From NCBI GenBank assembly GCA_917880885.1, contig OU862920.1, positions 40,893,019-40,957,018 on the forward strand: DNA of 64,000 nt, written 5' to 3'. The position numbers were made by a program, and so were the translations under genes. The stretch is from Limnephilus marmoratus (taxonomy: Eukaryota; Arthropoda; Insecta; Trichoptera; Limnephilidae). The notes under the pieces were generated by a model that saw nothing but the letters and a program-made list of their open reading frames with translations, made no database searches and was not told the DNA's origin. Of the stretch, positions 43,400-54,349 are shown piece after piece. Each line of letters starts with the position of its first letter. Position 1 is the first letter of the stretch.

Positions 43400-44165
43400 T
43401 CCTTTTTAATGTTCATCTGGCGTTCTACATTGCTGATGTTCAAACGAATTGGAGTTTTAAGACTTTAGGCACATTAAAATGCAAGTACGAACCTGTTGGA
43501 TGAAAAATGCTCGCATATGTGTGACTTTTCAGTGGGACCTTTTACAATGTACGCGTGTATAAAAAATAATATAGACATTTCTATAAAATTGAGGTATTAT
43601 CTCATTTTCACATGTGATTAGTACTGAATTGTGCTATTTGTGGGTACCTGCCGTGTCACACCTCTATTCAATGCACCTAATACATTCCTAATGGGTATGT
43701 GGAAAACCTACCAGTTGCATTTGTGTACTGCGATAAGATCACACATTTAAGTAAACACGGATAAGTTAAGTACATACCTGCCTAGTTTTCATTCAGATTC
43801 TTTGTTATTAATAAGTAGTAATTATGGTAGCTCGTGATGTAATCATTTAATGGAAAACAATATTCCAGTACCTACACACTATTCCATTATAAAACTTTGT
43901 TTTCCATTTGGCTTCTGTTTTTCATTTTGTGTATGGCAACATTCAGGCGTCGCAAATGTCACAAAGTTTTCGAACAATTCATCAAATTTCTATGTAAAAA
44001 TACAAGTTTTGTAAAAGTTGCATTAAAGTTGTGTTATTATTTCATCACGGGTCGATTGTTTCGTAGTACTTACTTCCGTAGAACTTGGAAATTAACTTTA
44101 AACTTTAATGAATTGTTCAATTTCTATGAAACAACCCGTCCTTGAATAACGCAAAACATTTTTTT
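43400..44165. other. Intergenic, nothing recognised
   Basis: AT-rich; the frame 43897-44145 has no domain. Confidence 0.4.
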
Positions 44166-44171
44166 TGTTTG

Positions 44172-44300
44172 CATTAACTCCACACAGGAGACCATGAGGA
44201 AAATGATTTTTCTCAGAACCCATGTCCTCTTTGAGAATGCTGTGTGGAGGATCTTTTTGAGAAGAGGAAGGAGTGAATATGGATCTTGAAGAAATCCATG
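44172..44300 (+). repeat. Repeat R1, short copy
   Basis: CACACAGGAGACCATGAGG, CCCATGTCCTCTTTGAGAAT, GCTGTGTGGAGGATC: head only. Confidence 0.55.
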
Positions 44301-44926
44301 TGATGGAGGGAGGAAACAAAAAGCCTAGAATTAAAGTTATAAACAATAGAAACACGAAGAAAACTCTTAACTGACATATTATATAAAAATTTAAAAATAA
44401 TTAAAATTCGTAAAATATTTATTAATTACTGCAAACTATGAAATGTGTAGGTAGGTACTATTTAAAAAATATATTTTTCGAAAAAAAAAACAGAATTATC
44501 AAAAGGACTAATTATGTATTTTACACCCCCAAACCAATACCAAATTAATGCGAGCACAAAGCAGTTTTATTGTGGTCCTCGTACATTATTTAATCTTCTA
44601 CCAAAACAAATGTTAATGGCCAATAAAATATCATGTAATATAATCGAGGAAATAGTATTTCTGTAAATACTTAGTAACTTTTTTTCCACTTCAATTTTTG
44701 ATACACGTAGGGACGTGGGTAATGTCGTTACAAAATATGCATTGCGTACTTGCTTGTTGTTTATTTTAAACATTTAAATTATGAATTCTTAGGTAATGTT
44801 AGGTATTATGTTAGGTAAATTCACGTAATTTGAATTTTAGCCCAGCCCAATGTATAGGTACATTGAAACTAGTACGTATAGTACCTACGTATGTTAATAT
44901 AACTTCAAAATAATAATTGATTCTTA

Positions 44927-46918
44927 ATCCAGTCAAAGAATGGTCCCAAAGGAGATGTAGAGTGCGTGAGCAGGTACCTAAGTGATTCTTTCAGAAACTT
45001 GTTCAATGTGCTTAGGGTGTGAACATACCAAAAGTCCTTACATCTAGGTGGTGAGCTAGGGGGGAGGGGGAGGAAGGTCCCAATTTTCGGGTTTCCGCTT
45101 ATACATATTTCGAAAACAATGCGTGCGTCGGAAAAAAATTTATTACGGTAAACGAAAGCTCATAAAATTATTTACATCTTTTATTCTATACGTGATTTTA
45201 TTCTATACTTAATTTTGATTCCCAGCAGTTTTGAATTATACGCTCCACAAAAGTAGATATTTTCGAAAAGAATCATTTTACTTGACATTTTTCTTCAATC
45301 ATTTCTTGAAATCGTCTAAAATATTTATCAGAGAAAGACATCCATTTGAAAAAAGTTGTATAGAATTGAATATTGAATCCTCTTTTAGAATATACATACG
45401 TACATACCTATGCAATTAATCTCCAACCAGTCAACATTTACAGGAATTTTAAGTTTTTTCGTGGCATGCCATAATAACTTGCTACGATGCTGTTCGAGTT
45501 GGTAAAAAGGAAATGAATGCGATAGTGGACTAGACATTCTCAGAGTTGTCCCGGAAAGACCGGGCATTCCCAATGTCTTCTGTCAGCTCGTCGATAAAAA
45601 TTCACGATGAAAAGGTTGCAGTTGACCCAACATTGCTGTTTCAGCGGATGTGTATAAGCAAACGATCAGATGAGGATTTGATGAAATTCTTCGAGTACCA
45701 GTTTGCCCTATTTAGACAATGAACTAAAAACAGAACTAAAAGTCCTGTACAGCTTGTTCGAGCCAACTAAAAAAACTGTTCTACTGTCTCAGATGAACAT
45801 AGTAGTGGACGGAGGATTTCTACTAAACAGAATAATTTGGCAAAAAGATGCCTCCGCTCCCACAATTTGTGATGGTGATATCACCTACGTCAGCCACCAC
45901 TATCCTGGAATGACTCGAAGTGTGGTATTTGATGGGCATGCAAACCCAGCCAATAGTACGAAATCACAAGAACAGATGCGACGATACATACTGAGAAGGT
46001 CAGCTGACATCAATTTGACATGGAACACATCGATACTTGTTAAATAAGAAGATTTTTTTTATCCAATCCTACCACAAAAGTACCTTCATCTCCTTCCTAC
46101 AGACAAAGCTTCGGGATAATGGAAACAAACTTTTCAGGCCACCGATGATGATGACACCGATGATATCCTTATCGTGAAAACTGATGTGGAACAATCCACT
46201 CACAATTCTGTTGCTGTCGTCGTGGAGGATAAGTACCTCACTGTTATTTTGATTACTTCCACTCCTCCCACCCTAGATATCCTGCTGCTGAAACCCGGAC
46301 AAGGGAAAACCAAAATAATGGCACTGTCCACCCAAGAAATGCAGCGCCGTGGATTTGAACACACCCGGTTCTTACATTCATTTAACGGCTGCGACACAAA
46401 ATCTGCAACTTTCAGGAGAAGCAAGGTGGGCTTCTCAAAATTGTACTTGGAGTCAGAAATCATCAAGAAGCGGCAATGATCTTTTACAACCCCTCCTCTA
46501 TCCATGACGAGATTGAAGAGGCAGGGAATATATTACGCTTCCTGGAATGGTATGCGGCCCAAAAAGACAGACCTCCCTTAACTGAGCGTTTAACTTTGTG
46601 GAGAAATATCTACTTTTGTGGAGAATACAAAAAGGCTGGGAATTCGAAAATCATGTGTAGAATAAAAGTTGTAGATTATTTTATGAGCCTTCATTTATTT
46701 TAAGAAAATTTTCCCCTGCGACGACGCACCGTTTTTGAGATATAAGCGAAAACCCGAAAATTGATACCTTTCCCCCTCCCACTCCCCCCACCGTTCCTAG
46801 CTTACCACGTAGACGTCAAGACTTTTGTATGTTCACACTCTAAGCACCCTGAATAAGTTTCTGAAGGAATCGCTGAAGTACCTACTCACGCACTCTACAC
46901 CTCCTTCCTTGACTGGAC
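44927..46918 (+). mobile_element. Transposon-like element with long TIRs and a PIN/FEN-like gene remnant
   Basis: Left arm 44927-45265 and right arm 46590-46918 are inverted repeats of about 330 bp at roughly 75-80% identity, collinear throughout. Examples: TGTAGAGTGCGTGAG, GTGTGAACATAC, TTTTCGGGTTT, AAAGCTCATAAAAT versus AAGGCTCATAAAAT, CTCCACAAAAGTAGATAT. TA lies directly outside each end (44925-44926, 46919-46920). The arms end ATCCAGTCAAAGAA and GTCCAGTCAAGGAA. The 1.3-kb interior carries one degenerate gene reading plus (45573-46585). No known transposase is visible, so mobilisation could be by its own product or by a Tc1/mariner-type enzyme acting on TA. Confidence 0.75.
45573..46585 (+). 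pseudogene. Degenerate PIN/FEN1-like nuclease family gene
   Basis: Three frames follow each other. 45573-45719 starts MSSVSSSIKIHDEKVAVDPT and includes SKRSDEDLMKFFEYQFALF. 45750-46047 has LSQMNIVVDGGFLLNRIIWQ, ITYVSHHYPGMTRSVVFDGH and KSQEQMRRYILRRSADINL, then TWNTSI. 46174-46479 has SVAVVVEDKYLTVILITSTP, LLLKPGQGKTKIMALSTQE and FLHSFNGCDTKSATF. The tail (46474-46550) reads IFYNPSSIHDEIEEAGNILR then FLEWYAA. This belongs to a family I recall as multicopy and uncharacterised in invertebrates. The order VVDGG, FDG, ED.(D)L, GCD matches the acidic motifs of FEN1/Asteroid-type PIN nucleases (in FEN1: D34, FDG, EDMD, GCDY). The third motif is EDKYL here, so an acid is lost. At least two frameshifts; not functional. 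Confidence 0.7.
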
Positions 46919-47158
46919 TACCTCCTTATGCTATTTGTTTGTATGTATTACCAACACACAGGCAGTGCCTTTGTGGGTTCCTTTTGTATTGTATTTACCT
47001 ATTGTATATTTTTATAGGTACGTATGTCAAAATATGTTAATACAAATCGACGGTCCCGAAGAACATGTCTGTTGTGATAAAAATTTAAAATTGTTTTGTG
47101 GCCTTATATTGTTGATTTAAAAGTTTCTATTTTCGGAATTTTGAATGAAATGCAAAAT

Positions 47159-47172
47159 ATCAACACGACACT
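47159..47172. repeat. Target-site duplication, left copy (LINE insertion)
   Basis: ATCAACACGACACT here and at 48518-48531, exact, on both sides of the LINE. Confidence 0.9.
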
Positions 47173-48517
47173 TCTTCTTCTTCTTCAATGGCGCTACAGC
47201 CCATTTCGAGCCTTGGCCTCCTTCAAAATAAGCCTCCACCGCCCTCTGTCCTCGGCCGTCGTCTTCCAATCTGTGACATGGAGTAATCCTCTTGCATCCT
47301 TCCTGACATCATCCTCCCATCTCAGTCTAGGTCTGCCCGCCTTTCGTTTACCCCCCGGGTGTCCTGTCAGAACCTTCTTCGGTACTCGTGTGCTTGGCAT
47401 TCGGTGCACATGTCCGGCCCATCTTAATCTTTGGAGTCTTAAATGGGTGGAGAGTCTGGGAGCTTGGTAAATATCATAGAGCTCATTATTGTGGCGGATT
47501 CTCCATGCCTCTCCCTCTCGCACCGCTCCTAAAATTCTTCGAAGTACCTTTCTTTCGAAGATGTCCAGCTGTTCCGCTGACTTTGCTGTCAGTGTTCCCG
47601 CCTCACATCCATAGGCCAAGACCGTTCTGATAATTGTTTTATATAAGGTTATTTTGGTTTTCCTATGGACGTTTCGGGATTTGAACACTGGCAGCAACGC
47701 GAAGTAAGTTTTGTTAGCGGCTGTAATGCGCTTTCTTACTTCTACTGGGTCTTCATTGTCCTGCGTTATGATGGAGCCCAGGTAGGTAAACTCTTCGACC
47801 ACTTCGAAATTATAACTGTCTTTAAATTTCACTTTATCTTTTATTCTGCGGTGAGGGGTTCTGGTTTGCATCATGATTTTTGTTTTATCTTCATTGATTT
47901 GCAAACCCACCTCTCTTGCCGCAGTCTCCAAAGGGTCAAACACTTCTCTTACAGCCTGTAGGGATCTTCCGACAATGTTAAGGTCATCTGCGTAGCCAAC
48001 TATTTGATTGCTTCTGTAGCAGATGTTTGAGTCGGTACTGATCATTGTCTTCCTCACGACGTGCTCCAGTACAATATTGAAAAGGGTGGGTGCTAAGCCA
48101 TCACCTTGTTTCAGCCCCTGGGAGACGATAAAATCCTCCGTTGTTTCACCTCCTATCCTTACTCGACACCGTGAGCCGACCATTGTTGCTTTTACAAGCT
48201 TGACTGTTTTGGGCGGTATTCCAAAATTTAGGAGTATTTCATATATTTTCTCCCTGTCTATACTGTCGTACGCCTGTTTGAAGTCAACAAATAGTTGATA
48301 TATGTCTATATCGAATTCCCAGCATTTTGTCAGGATTTGTCGAGTAGTGAAGAGTTGGTCAGTGGTGGATCTCCCCCTCCTGAAACCTGCTTGATATTCT
48401 CCTAGTAAGTTTTCTGAGTAATATTCTAGTCTTTCTTTCAAAATCATTGTGAAAATTTTATACGCTGTACAAAGTAAAGATATTCCTCTATGATTTTCAC
48501 ACTTCAATTTGTCTCCA
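47173..48517 (-). mobile_element. 5'-truncated LINE insertion with 14-bp target duplication
   Basis: About 1.35 kb between perfect 14-bp direct repeats. The 3' end (plus-strand left) is TGTAGCGCCATTGAAGAAG plus further GAA repeats, shared with the fragment at 10209-10475. The 5' end cuts into ORF2 just before the first RT block. Perfect duplication and an intact frame mean a recent event. Confidence 0.92.
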
Positions 48518-48525
48518 ATCAACAC
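47194..48525 (-). CDS. LINE ORF2 C-terminal two-thirds: reverse transcriptase and tail (5'-truncated)
   Basis: 443 codons without interruption. RT blocks in order: ENHRGISLLCTAYKI (about 10-24), GEYQAGFRRGRSTTDQ (42-56), catalytic motif A FVDFKQAYDSI (79-89, acid at D81), GLKQGDGLAP (137-146), and the metal-binding YADD box (178-181). The tail has YGCEAGTLTAK, ERKVLRRILG, RLRWAGHVHRM, GHPGGKRKAGRPRLRWED and a final EAKARNGL. The endonuclease domain is missing because of 5' truncation. The first codons (GTG TTG) lie in the duplicated target site, so this start is not genuine and the product is not expected to be made. Role of the intact protein: target-primed reverse transcription. The tail resembles elements common in aphids and other insects; I do not assign the clade. 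Confidence 0.93.
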   Translation of the reverse strand: MLIGDKLKCENHRGISLLCTAYKIFTMILKERLEYYSENLLGEYQAGFRRGRSTTDQLFTTRQILTKCWEFDIDIYQLFVDFKQAYDSIDREKIYEILLNFGIPPKTVKLVKATMVGSRCRVRIGGETTEDFIVSQGLKQGDGLAPTLFNIVLEHVVRKTMISTDSNICYRSNQIVGYADDLNIVGRSLQAVREVFDPLETAAREVGLQINEDKTKIMMQTRTPHRRIKDKVKFKDSYNFEVVEEFTYLGSIITQDNEDPVEVRKRITAANKTYFALLPVFKSRNVHRKTKITLYKTIIRTVLAYGCEAGTLTAKSAEQLDIFERKVLRRILGAVREGEAWRIRHNNELYDIYQAPRLSTHLRLQRLRWAGHVHRMPSTRVPKKVLTGHPGGKRKAGRPRLRWEDDVRKDARGLLHVTDWKTTAEDRGRWRLILKEAKARNGL

Positions 48526-48531
48526 GACACT
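48518..48531. repeat. Target-site duplication, right copy (LINE insertion)
   Basis: Exact repeat of 47159-47172. Confidence 0.9.
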
Positions 48532-48960
48532 ACATTTCTTTATCTCAAAACTAGTAAAAAAGCAGAAACTAAACTTTGAATATCCCTACAGCAAATCTAC
48601 AAAATCGCACATCTGATTTTATTCTTCAGGACCGTCGAAATATATATTGTTATGTATTTACCTATGTACAAAAATAGAAAAAAATAGAGTTTGAAAAATT
48701 GTTATTTCAGAAATGGTATCGTTGGCTCAAATTGTCAGGGTTTCTAAGAGAGAGCAACATGACTAACTTTATGGGAGTACCTACAACTTTTAAATATATA
48801 TATATAGATACACAATAAGCAAGACGAAATGTTTATTGAAATATATGTCATTATTATTCTGTTATCAATTATGTTTATATTTTGAAAAAAAAAATCTTTA
48901 AAAAATATGTATATATATCGCAGCGACCCCAAGATCAACTGAAATTAAGGGTCTTAAGTC
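48532..48960. other. Intergenic, nothing recognised
   Basis: AT-rich with a TA microsatellite near 48795. Confidence 0.4.
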
Positions 48961-48967
48961 GCATTTT

Positions 48968-49085
48968 TTTAACTCCTTATCATATCTCCACAAAGGAGCT
49001 CGAAGAGAAATTACTTCCCTCGAGACAGATGTCGTCTTTAGGGATGTTGTGCGGAGAGTCTCCCTGTGGAAATGTAAGATGTACG
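48968..49085 (+). repeat. Repeat R1, short diverged copy
   Basis: CCACAAAGGAGCTCGAAGAG, GATGTCGTCTTTAGGGATGT, TGTGCGGAGAGTCTCC: head only. Confidence 0.5.
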
Positions 49086-49119
49086 GAATCAAAGTAAAAT
49101 ATTAACTTTTTATAAGAAA

Positions 49120-49270
49120 AATTATCCTTTTATAACTTTTGAAGATTATTCCCATCAACGTAATATATCATTGAAGAAGAAGATAACAATAATAATCTAA
49201 ACGAAAATATAAAAGAGAACAAGACACAGAAAAAGACAATGGTTGCAACTGGGACTCGAACTGTGAGATT
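49120..49270 (-). mobile_element. SINE-C, minus copy of an inverted pair
   Basis: The minus strand runs AGTTCGAGTCCCAGTTGC to AACCATTGTCTTTTTCTGTG, then GTTATCTTCTTCTTCAATGA. It forms an inverted repeat with 49315-49475, separated by about 45 bp of loop. Confidence 0.65.
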
Positions 49271-49309
49271 GAAATATGAAATATGAGATTGACAAATATG
49301 ACGGTTTGA

Positions 49310-49475
49310 TAAAAGGTGGCTAAAGCAAAATTACGTCCCGTTAGACGAGAGGCTGGGTTCGAGTCCCAGTTGCGACCATTGTCTTTTTCTGTTTTTATGT
49401 GTCTTGTTCTCTTTCATATTTTCGTTTAGATTATTATTGTTATCTTCTTCTTCGATGATATAAAATATTAACATT
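49310..49475 (+). mobile_element. SINE-C, plus copy with tRNA-like head
   Basis: The head GTCCCGTTAGACGAGAGGC is followed by a perfect T-arm CTGGG-TTCGAGT-CCCAG, then TTGCGACCATTG and the body CTTTTTCTGTTTTTATGTG up to TCTTCTTCTTCGATGAT. The A box (GGTGGCTAAAGC) is weak. The T arm is tRNA-grade but no acceptor stem closes, so this is a SINE, not a tRNA gene. Confidence 0.7.
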
Positions 49476-51365
49476 TGGAAAATCCTTGCACAGAACTTAT
49501 ACAAAGTTCGACTTAAGAGGGCATTTACCAGAGAAAACCAGAAATATGTCATTTTCAAACCAGATTTTAGACGTATTGACTCTTTTCCACAAAAAATTAT
49601 AAATGGATTTTGAAAGATTGTTCTTTAATCTAGCAATCGCATGTAATAAATTTTGAGATTTTTTAAAAAATTTTAGTATAATAAGGTTATTCCATAGGTC
49701 GTTGGCAGATTTATTAAATTTTCAAAAAAGATTTTGTATTATACCACACCCTTTTCAAATAATATAATCATGCAGTAAAATAAATCAATACATTATCTAG
49801 CAAACGCATGTTTTCGAATTTTAATTTTAGTTTCAATAAAATCATTAAAAAATATGTACGTACATGTGTTTCTTGACGAAAATTGGTCCATTTGTGTATT
49901 TATTTGCGCACTTACAAACTAATATATTCAGATTTTTTTAACATTCTTATTAAATTTAGACATTATTGAAAAATGATAAATACTTATAATAAAAAAATAA
50001 TTACAAAAGTACTTTATTTTCATAGTTTTATCATCACGCCTGTCAGCATTTTTGGATGAAGCTATAAATGAAAGCTAATTTGGATTGAAATAAATTCGAT
50101 ATTGAGTTATAATTTTAAAAAGCTGGTACGAAGAATAATTAATCTTTCTCATTGTAACCGCCCTGCACGATCGTAAGAACAACTTTCGACGAAATGTGGA
50201 TTTTCGTCCGCTGGCTGGTTAAACGCTCTTAATTCGAAACCATAAATGGATACTAAGTACATTGTAAATAAATTTAAAAAAAAACTAAAAACATGTTTTT
50301 CGTGTCTGTAATTATATTATATATTACGAAATAAATGTGTACATTTCAAAATGCAATGATCGAGATCGAAAAGAGGGTCGCGACTGATGAAAACGACGAC
50401 AGAGAGATTATTATCATAGATGTGCTTATTTTCAGGCGTATTATGAGCCCCACCCTTTGTATTACTAGAAACCCTTCCTTTAGATCTAACACTTTTGCTA
50501 TCATGCATGTCTTCAACAGAATTTTTCACGTAGATTTACCAATCACTGTTTGTGCCTGTTGTGCACCTCTTTATGCTCAATTATTAAAGGAAATAATCTT
50601 CTTAACTGTATGGCTGAGTCACGAAATATTGAAACAATATTTATTAAATAAATTACAAGGAAACCTTTCCTATTTATTTATAAAAATGTTTTAAAAATAT
50701 GTTATTTCCACCACGGAAATTTTAGTACCGGGACTAAACTCTCATTTAAAATTTTAAGACTCAGTTCTATTGCAAATTGCATAGTCTCGAAACCTGAAAG
50801 TCCGAGCGATTGAAACCTTCGGCTACAAATCCGGTCGTCGCGAGTTCTCCCAGTATCGCCCTGGTGAAAGACCAGAATCTCAGAATCGATACGCTGATTA
50901 ATTATTTTATTCGTGTAATTTGATAATAGCATTTGTTTCAATATTTATATAAATCATTGTTTGCTATTAATTGCTTTTGTGTTTAATTCGTAGAACCCCA
51001 TTTAAAATATTTTATTATAGGTTAATGTAAATCAAAGTTAATGATGTTATTATTAAGTTCAGCAAATCGTCATAATGGCTTTCTTCGTAAATCTGTTTCA
51101 TCGGTAATAAATCATTTTAACCAGCATAAAAATTGAAAATGGGCGTCGTGGGTAAATACAATTATGTAAATAAGTCCTCTCAATCCGCCTGACCACAGTT
51201 TGATAATGACCTTGAACGCCGAAACAGCTGTCACAATAATGTTTAAAAAAACTAAAATTCTTACCGAACTTAATAATAACATTAAATTTGAAAAAAATGT
51301 GTTTCATGTTTTTGAAATCTTGTCCTGCATATAGTTTTTTGAAGTAATAATAAATTACCTGTGTA
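49476..51365. other. Intergenic, no supported gene
   Basis: The 119-codon plus frame at 50335-50694 (MCTFQNAMIEIEKRVATDEN...) has no domain and ends in low-complexity sequence. Near 50840-50880 GTATCGCCCTGGTGAAAGAC resembles a piece of SINE-B. Otherwise AT-rich. Confidence 0.4.
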
Positions 51366-51560
51366 ACACGCTGCCAACAATATTAATCCTGAACCACAAT
51401 CAAACCAAAATCTGTGACTGGGGACGGTTAGATTTAGACCCTAAAGACTTTGGAGCTATCTAACTTTCAAAATCTTCTTGTCCCCTAGGCCTACCAATTC
51501 CTGGATAGTAAGATTAATTTTGGTTGCATGTGCTGACAGACACGCTGCCAACAATATTAA
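51366..51560. repeat. 153-bp insert between 21-bp direct repeats
   Basis: 51366-51386 and 51540-51560 are identical (CACGCTGCCAACAATATTAA preceded by A). The insert (51387-51539) has CTGTGACTGGGGACGG and ATTCCTGGATAGTAAG and no obvious poly-A. Could be a retroposed fragment with a long target duplication, or a tandem duplication with divergence. Confidence 0.7.
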
Positions 51561-53280
51561 CGTGCGGGCCTGATATGATGGAAGTAATATGGCCTACCCT
51601 ACTAAAAAACGGAACGCGGAAATATGATATATGTAACAGAAAGATGTACCCGATTAAAAAGAGTAAGTCAGTTAAAATGTGTGGTCGCGCCATCGGAGTA
51701 AGTACACCAGGAAATCGGTTTGGCTAGCGTTGTTTATATTCTTATTATTAGTTAGTTTTGCAAATCTAGGAATATAGCGGTAGAAGTTTAAATATATACC
51801 CGCACATTGTATTTTTTGCAAAAAATAAATGAAAATTTTAAAACTAAATAATTGCGTAGAAATATTGTTTAAGGGGAGTTCGCATAGTTTCGGACAACGT
51901 ATAGTATCGGATAAGTCTTATAATATCACCTATTGGAGTATATATAGTACTTTAACAATTTAAATTAAATAAAAATATCGTGTGTCCGATAGGTACTACC
52001 GGCAAAAACTGTTAGGTATTACCTGAAAATTAGGAAATATTAATGATTATTTTTTTTATTTAGCGTGCTATATACAATTGACCTTCTCGTTTATGATTAA
52101 TTCATAAAATATTCCTTTAAAATAAAGTCAAAGAAATTAAATCTGAAAACACTTTGCATCTTGTACTATTCGTACTCCCCCCGCTAATACTTTCATCTAA
52201 AAAAATTTACCTTTTTTGCACCTAGGCGCAACAGCTTTCGTATTCGGTTTGACCCGCGGTTTGCTCTTAGTTGTATCGTATCTTTCAATACTGCAATTAT
52301 TTTCATCTGTCATCACATGCTAGGTTGATCGGCTTATAACATTTTGACATTAAAATGAACTTCGAGAGAAGCAATGATTATCACAGCCAGCGTCTCCTTT
52401 TTTATGAAAACGTACTTGATATTTTTTTTAATTTCCTTTACTACCTTCGTAATAAGCGGAAACTTTTAAATGGGTCGGCGCCGCTGTTATTGTGAGGTTA
52501 CGCATAGTTTAACTTTTACCGAAGGTTGGAGAAAAGGCATACAAATTCTAATTTTTGCTCAGCAATTCCGTGATAATTACGCAATTCTTTATCCAAAAAT
52601 TAAAATAATAGGTTTGATTCAACAACTTTTGACAGGTTAAAAGTCTAGTGTTAACTAATATAAAAACTAACAAATATAACGGCCATAATACTCGTGTTTT
52701 GAATGACATGGTATACTCCGTTCCAGACCGAAATAGAAGAATCTATTAAAAAGACATTAAATATCAATGAACTGAAATAAGAAAAAATTAAGCAAAATCT
52801 GTGGATTAAAGGTTAAGAAAATAAACCAAAAGGATCGAAAACAAACAAAAAAAGAATCGTAACTGAATAATTAGAACACCATTGTGCCCCTGGTTCATTT
52901 TCTATTGTGCCTCGGGTGTGCAGAATGGTAAATTTCCTTTTCATTCAGATTCTAATATTTCATACTGATTATTAATTTAGTTTAGCTCTTGACTTGATTT
53001 GAAAAACTTAATTGGTAAAAATATTACTTGACCACCTACCGCTCTCTTAGCTGACGACAAATTGCTTTTATTATTATTTTAAAATAACTTGTTTTGCACT
53101 AGATTTTTTACTCTTTTTTTACTTTCCTTCTCTTGTGTGCCTGAATTTACAGGTTTTTCTTAAAAATAGTTATAAATTTCCCATCTAGATGATAGTACCT
53201 TCATATTATTCATTTCTCCTTAGATTAGTAAATAAGTATCAACGACAACTAAATGTTAATTGTAAAATGCACTGTAATGC
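51561..53280. other. Intergenic, nothing recognised
   Basis: AT-rich; a moderately GC-richer patch at 52225-52290. No gene or repeat match. Confidence 0.4.
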
Positions 53281-53284
53281 TCAC

Positions 53285-53570
53285 CGTTTCCCCAGAATTG
53301 GAGTATAATAATCATGGTTTCGAGATATTATTTTTTTCCATATTCGTTTCCCTATTGGAGTATAATAATCATAGTTTAGAGATATTATTTTTTCCATAAT
53401 CGTTTTCCCAGTATTGGAGTATAATAATCATGGTTTCGAGATATTATTTTTTCCATATTCGTTTCCTCAGTATTGGAGTATAATAATCATGGTTTCGAGA
53501 TATATTTTTATCCATATTAGTTTCCCCAGTATTGGAGTATAATAATCATATTTTCGAGATTTTTTTTTCG
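53285..53570. repeat. Minisatellite V, five copies, period about 60
   Basis: The unit CCCCAGTATTGGAGTATAAT plus AATCATGGTTTCGAGATAT and TATTTTTTCCATATTCGTTT is tandemly repeated. Confidence 0.9.
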
Positions 53571-53951
53571 AAAACCGAAGAAGAAATCAGTGGAACTCAA
53601 AATAGAAACAGAATACAACCACTTATTTATTCCGTTAATAATCGTCACACTTTTATATAACCACACTTTTATAAAACCATCTAGTAGGCAGAAAATGACA
53701 AGAAAATGTAGGAATTTTATGAAATGTAAGTAAAAAAAATCATGACTATGACAACACCGATTACGGAACAAATTAATATATTATAAGATATACATATGAA
53801 GTTATGATTGGCCCCCGAATTTAACATTTTTACATGGTACAGGAAAAATGGCATGCATAACTGAAAAACCGTTTTTTTATTTTTTTTATTTTTTTTGTTT
53901 GCTGAAGTGTGCCTTTCTTCCTCAGAGTTTGGTTTTATGTATCATCTAACA
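53571..53951. repeat. Segmental duplication unit, copy A
   Basis: From GAAAACCGAAGAAGAAATCA to GTATCATCTAACA. Repeated at 54350-54711 with about 93% identity. Copy A has an extra ACCACACTTTTATA and a longer T-rich patch near 53875-53900. Confidence 0.9.
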
Positions 53952-54149
53952 AATTACTAATTTGGTGTATATAATTCAAAAACACAAAAATTCAATTATC
54001 TCATGTACAAATCATTAAAATAACAAGTTCAGATGTTAATTTCCATATTTTAACCATAACGGTGTTGCTATATAAGATCGCATCGCCCTCCATTTTTTGT
54101 CAGACAGTAGGTAGGTACCTTCATTTTTTCATAAATTCGGTCACATAAG

Positions 54150-54345
54150 ATAATCATGCTTTCGAGATATTTTTTTCCATATTCGTTTCCCCAGTATTGG
54201 AGTATAATAATCATGGTTTCGAGATATTTTTTCCCATATTCGTTTCCCCAGTATTGGTGTAAAATATTATGGTTTCGAAATATATTTTTCTCCATTTTCA
54301 TTTCCCCAATATTGGAGTATAATAATCATGGCTTCGAGATTGTTT
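54150..54345. repeat. Minisatellite V, second array, about 3.5 copies
   Basis: Same unit as 53285-53570 (GTATTGGAGTATAATAATCA, GTTTCGAGATATTTTTTCCC). Confidence 0.9.
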
Positions 54346-54349
54346 TTTT

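Noticed and set aside
49310..49378. True tRNA gene on the plus strand
   Set aside because: Perfect T arm but a weak A box and no acceptor stem; the same body occurs in other SINE-C copies.
50335..50694. 119-codon frame as a gene
   Set aside because: No recognisable domain, low-complexity end, overlapping minus frame of similar length.
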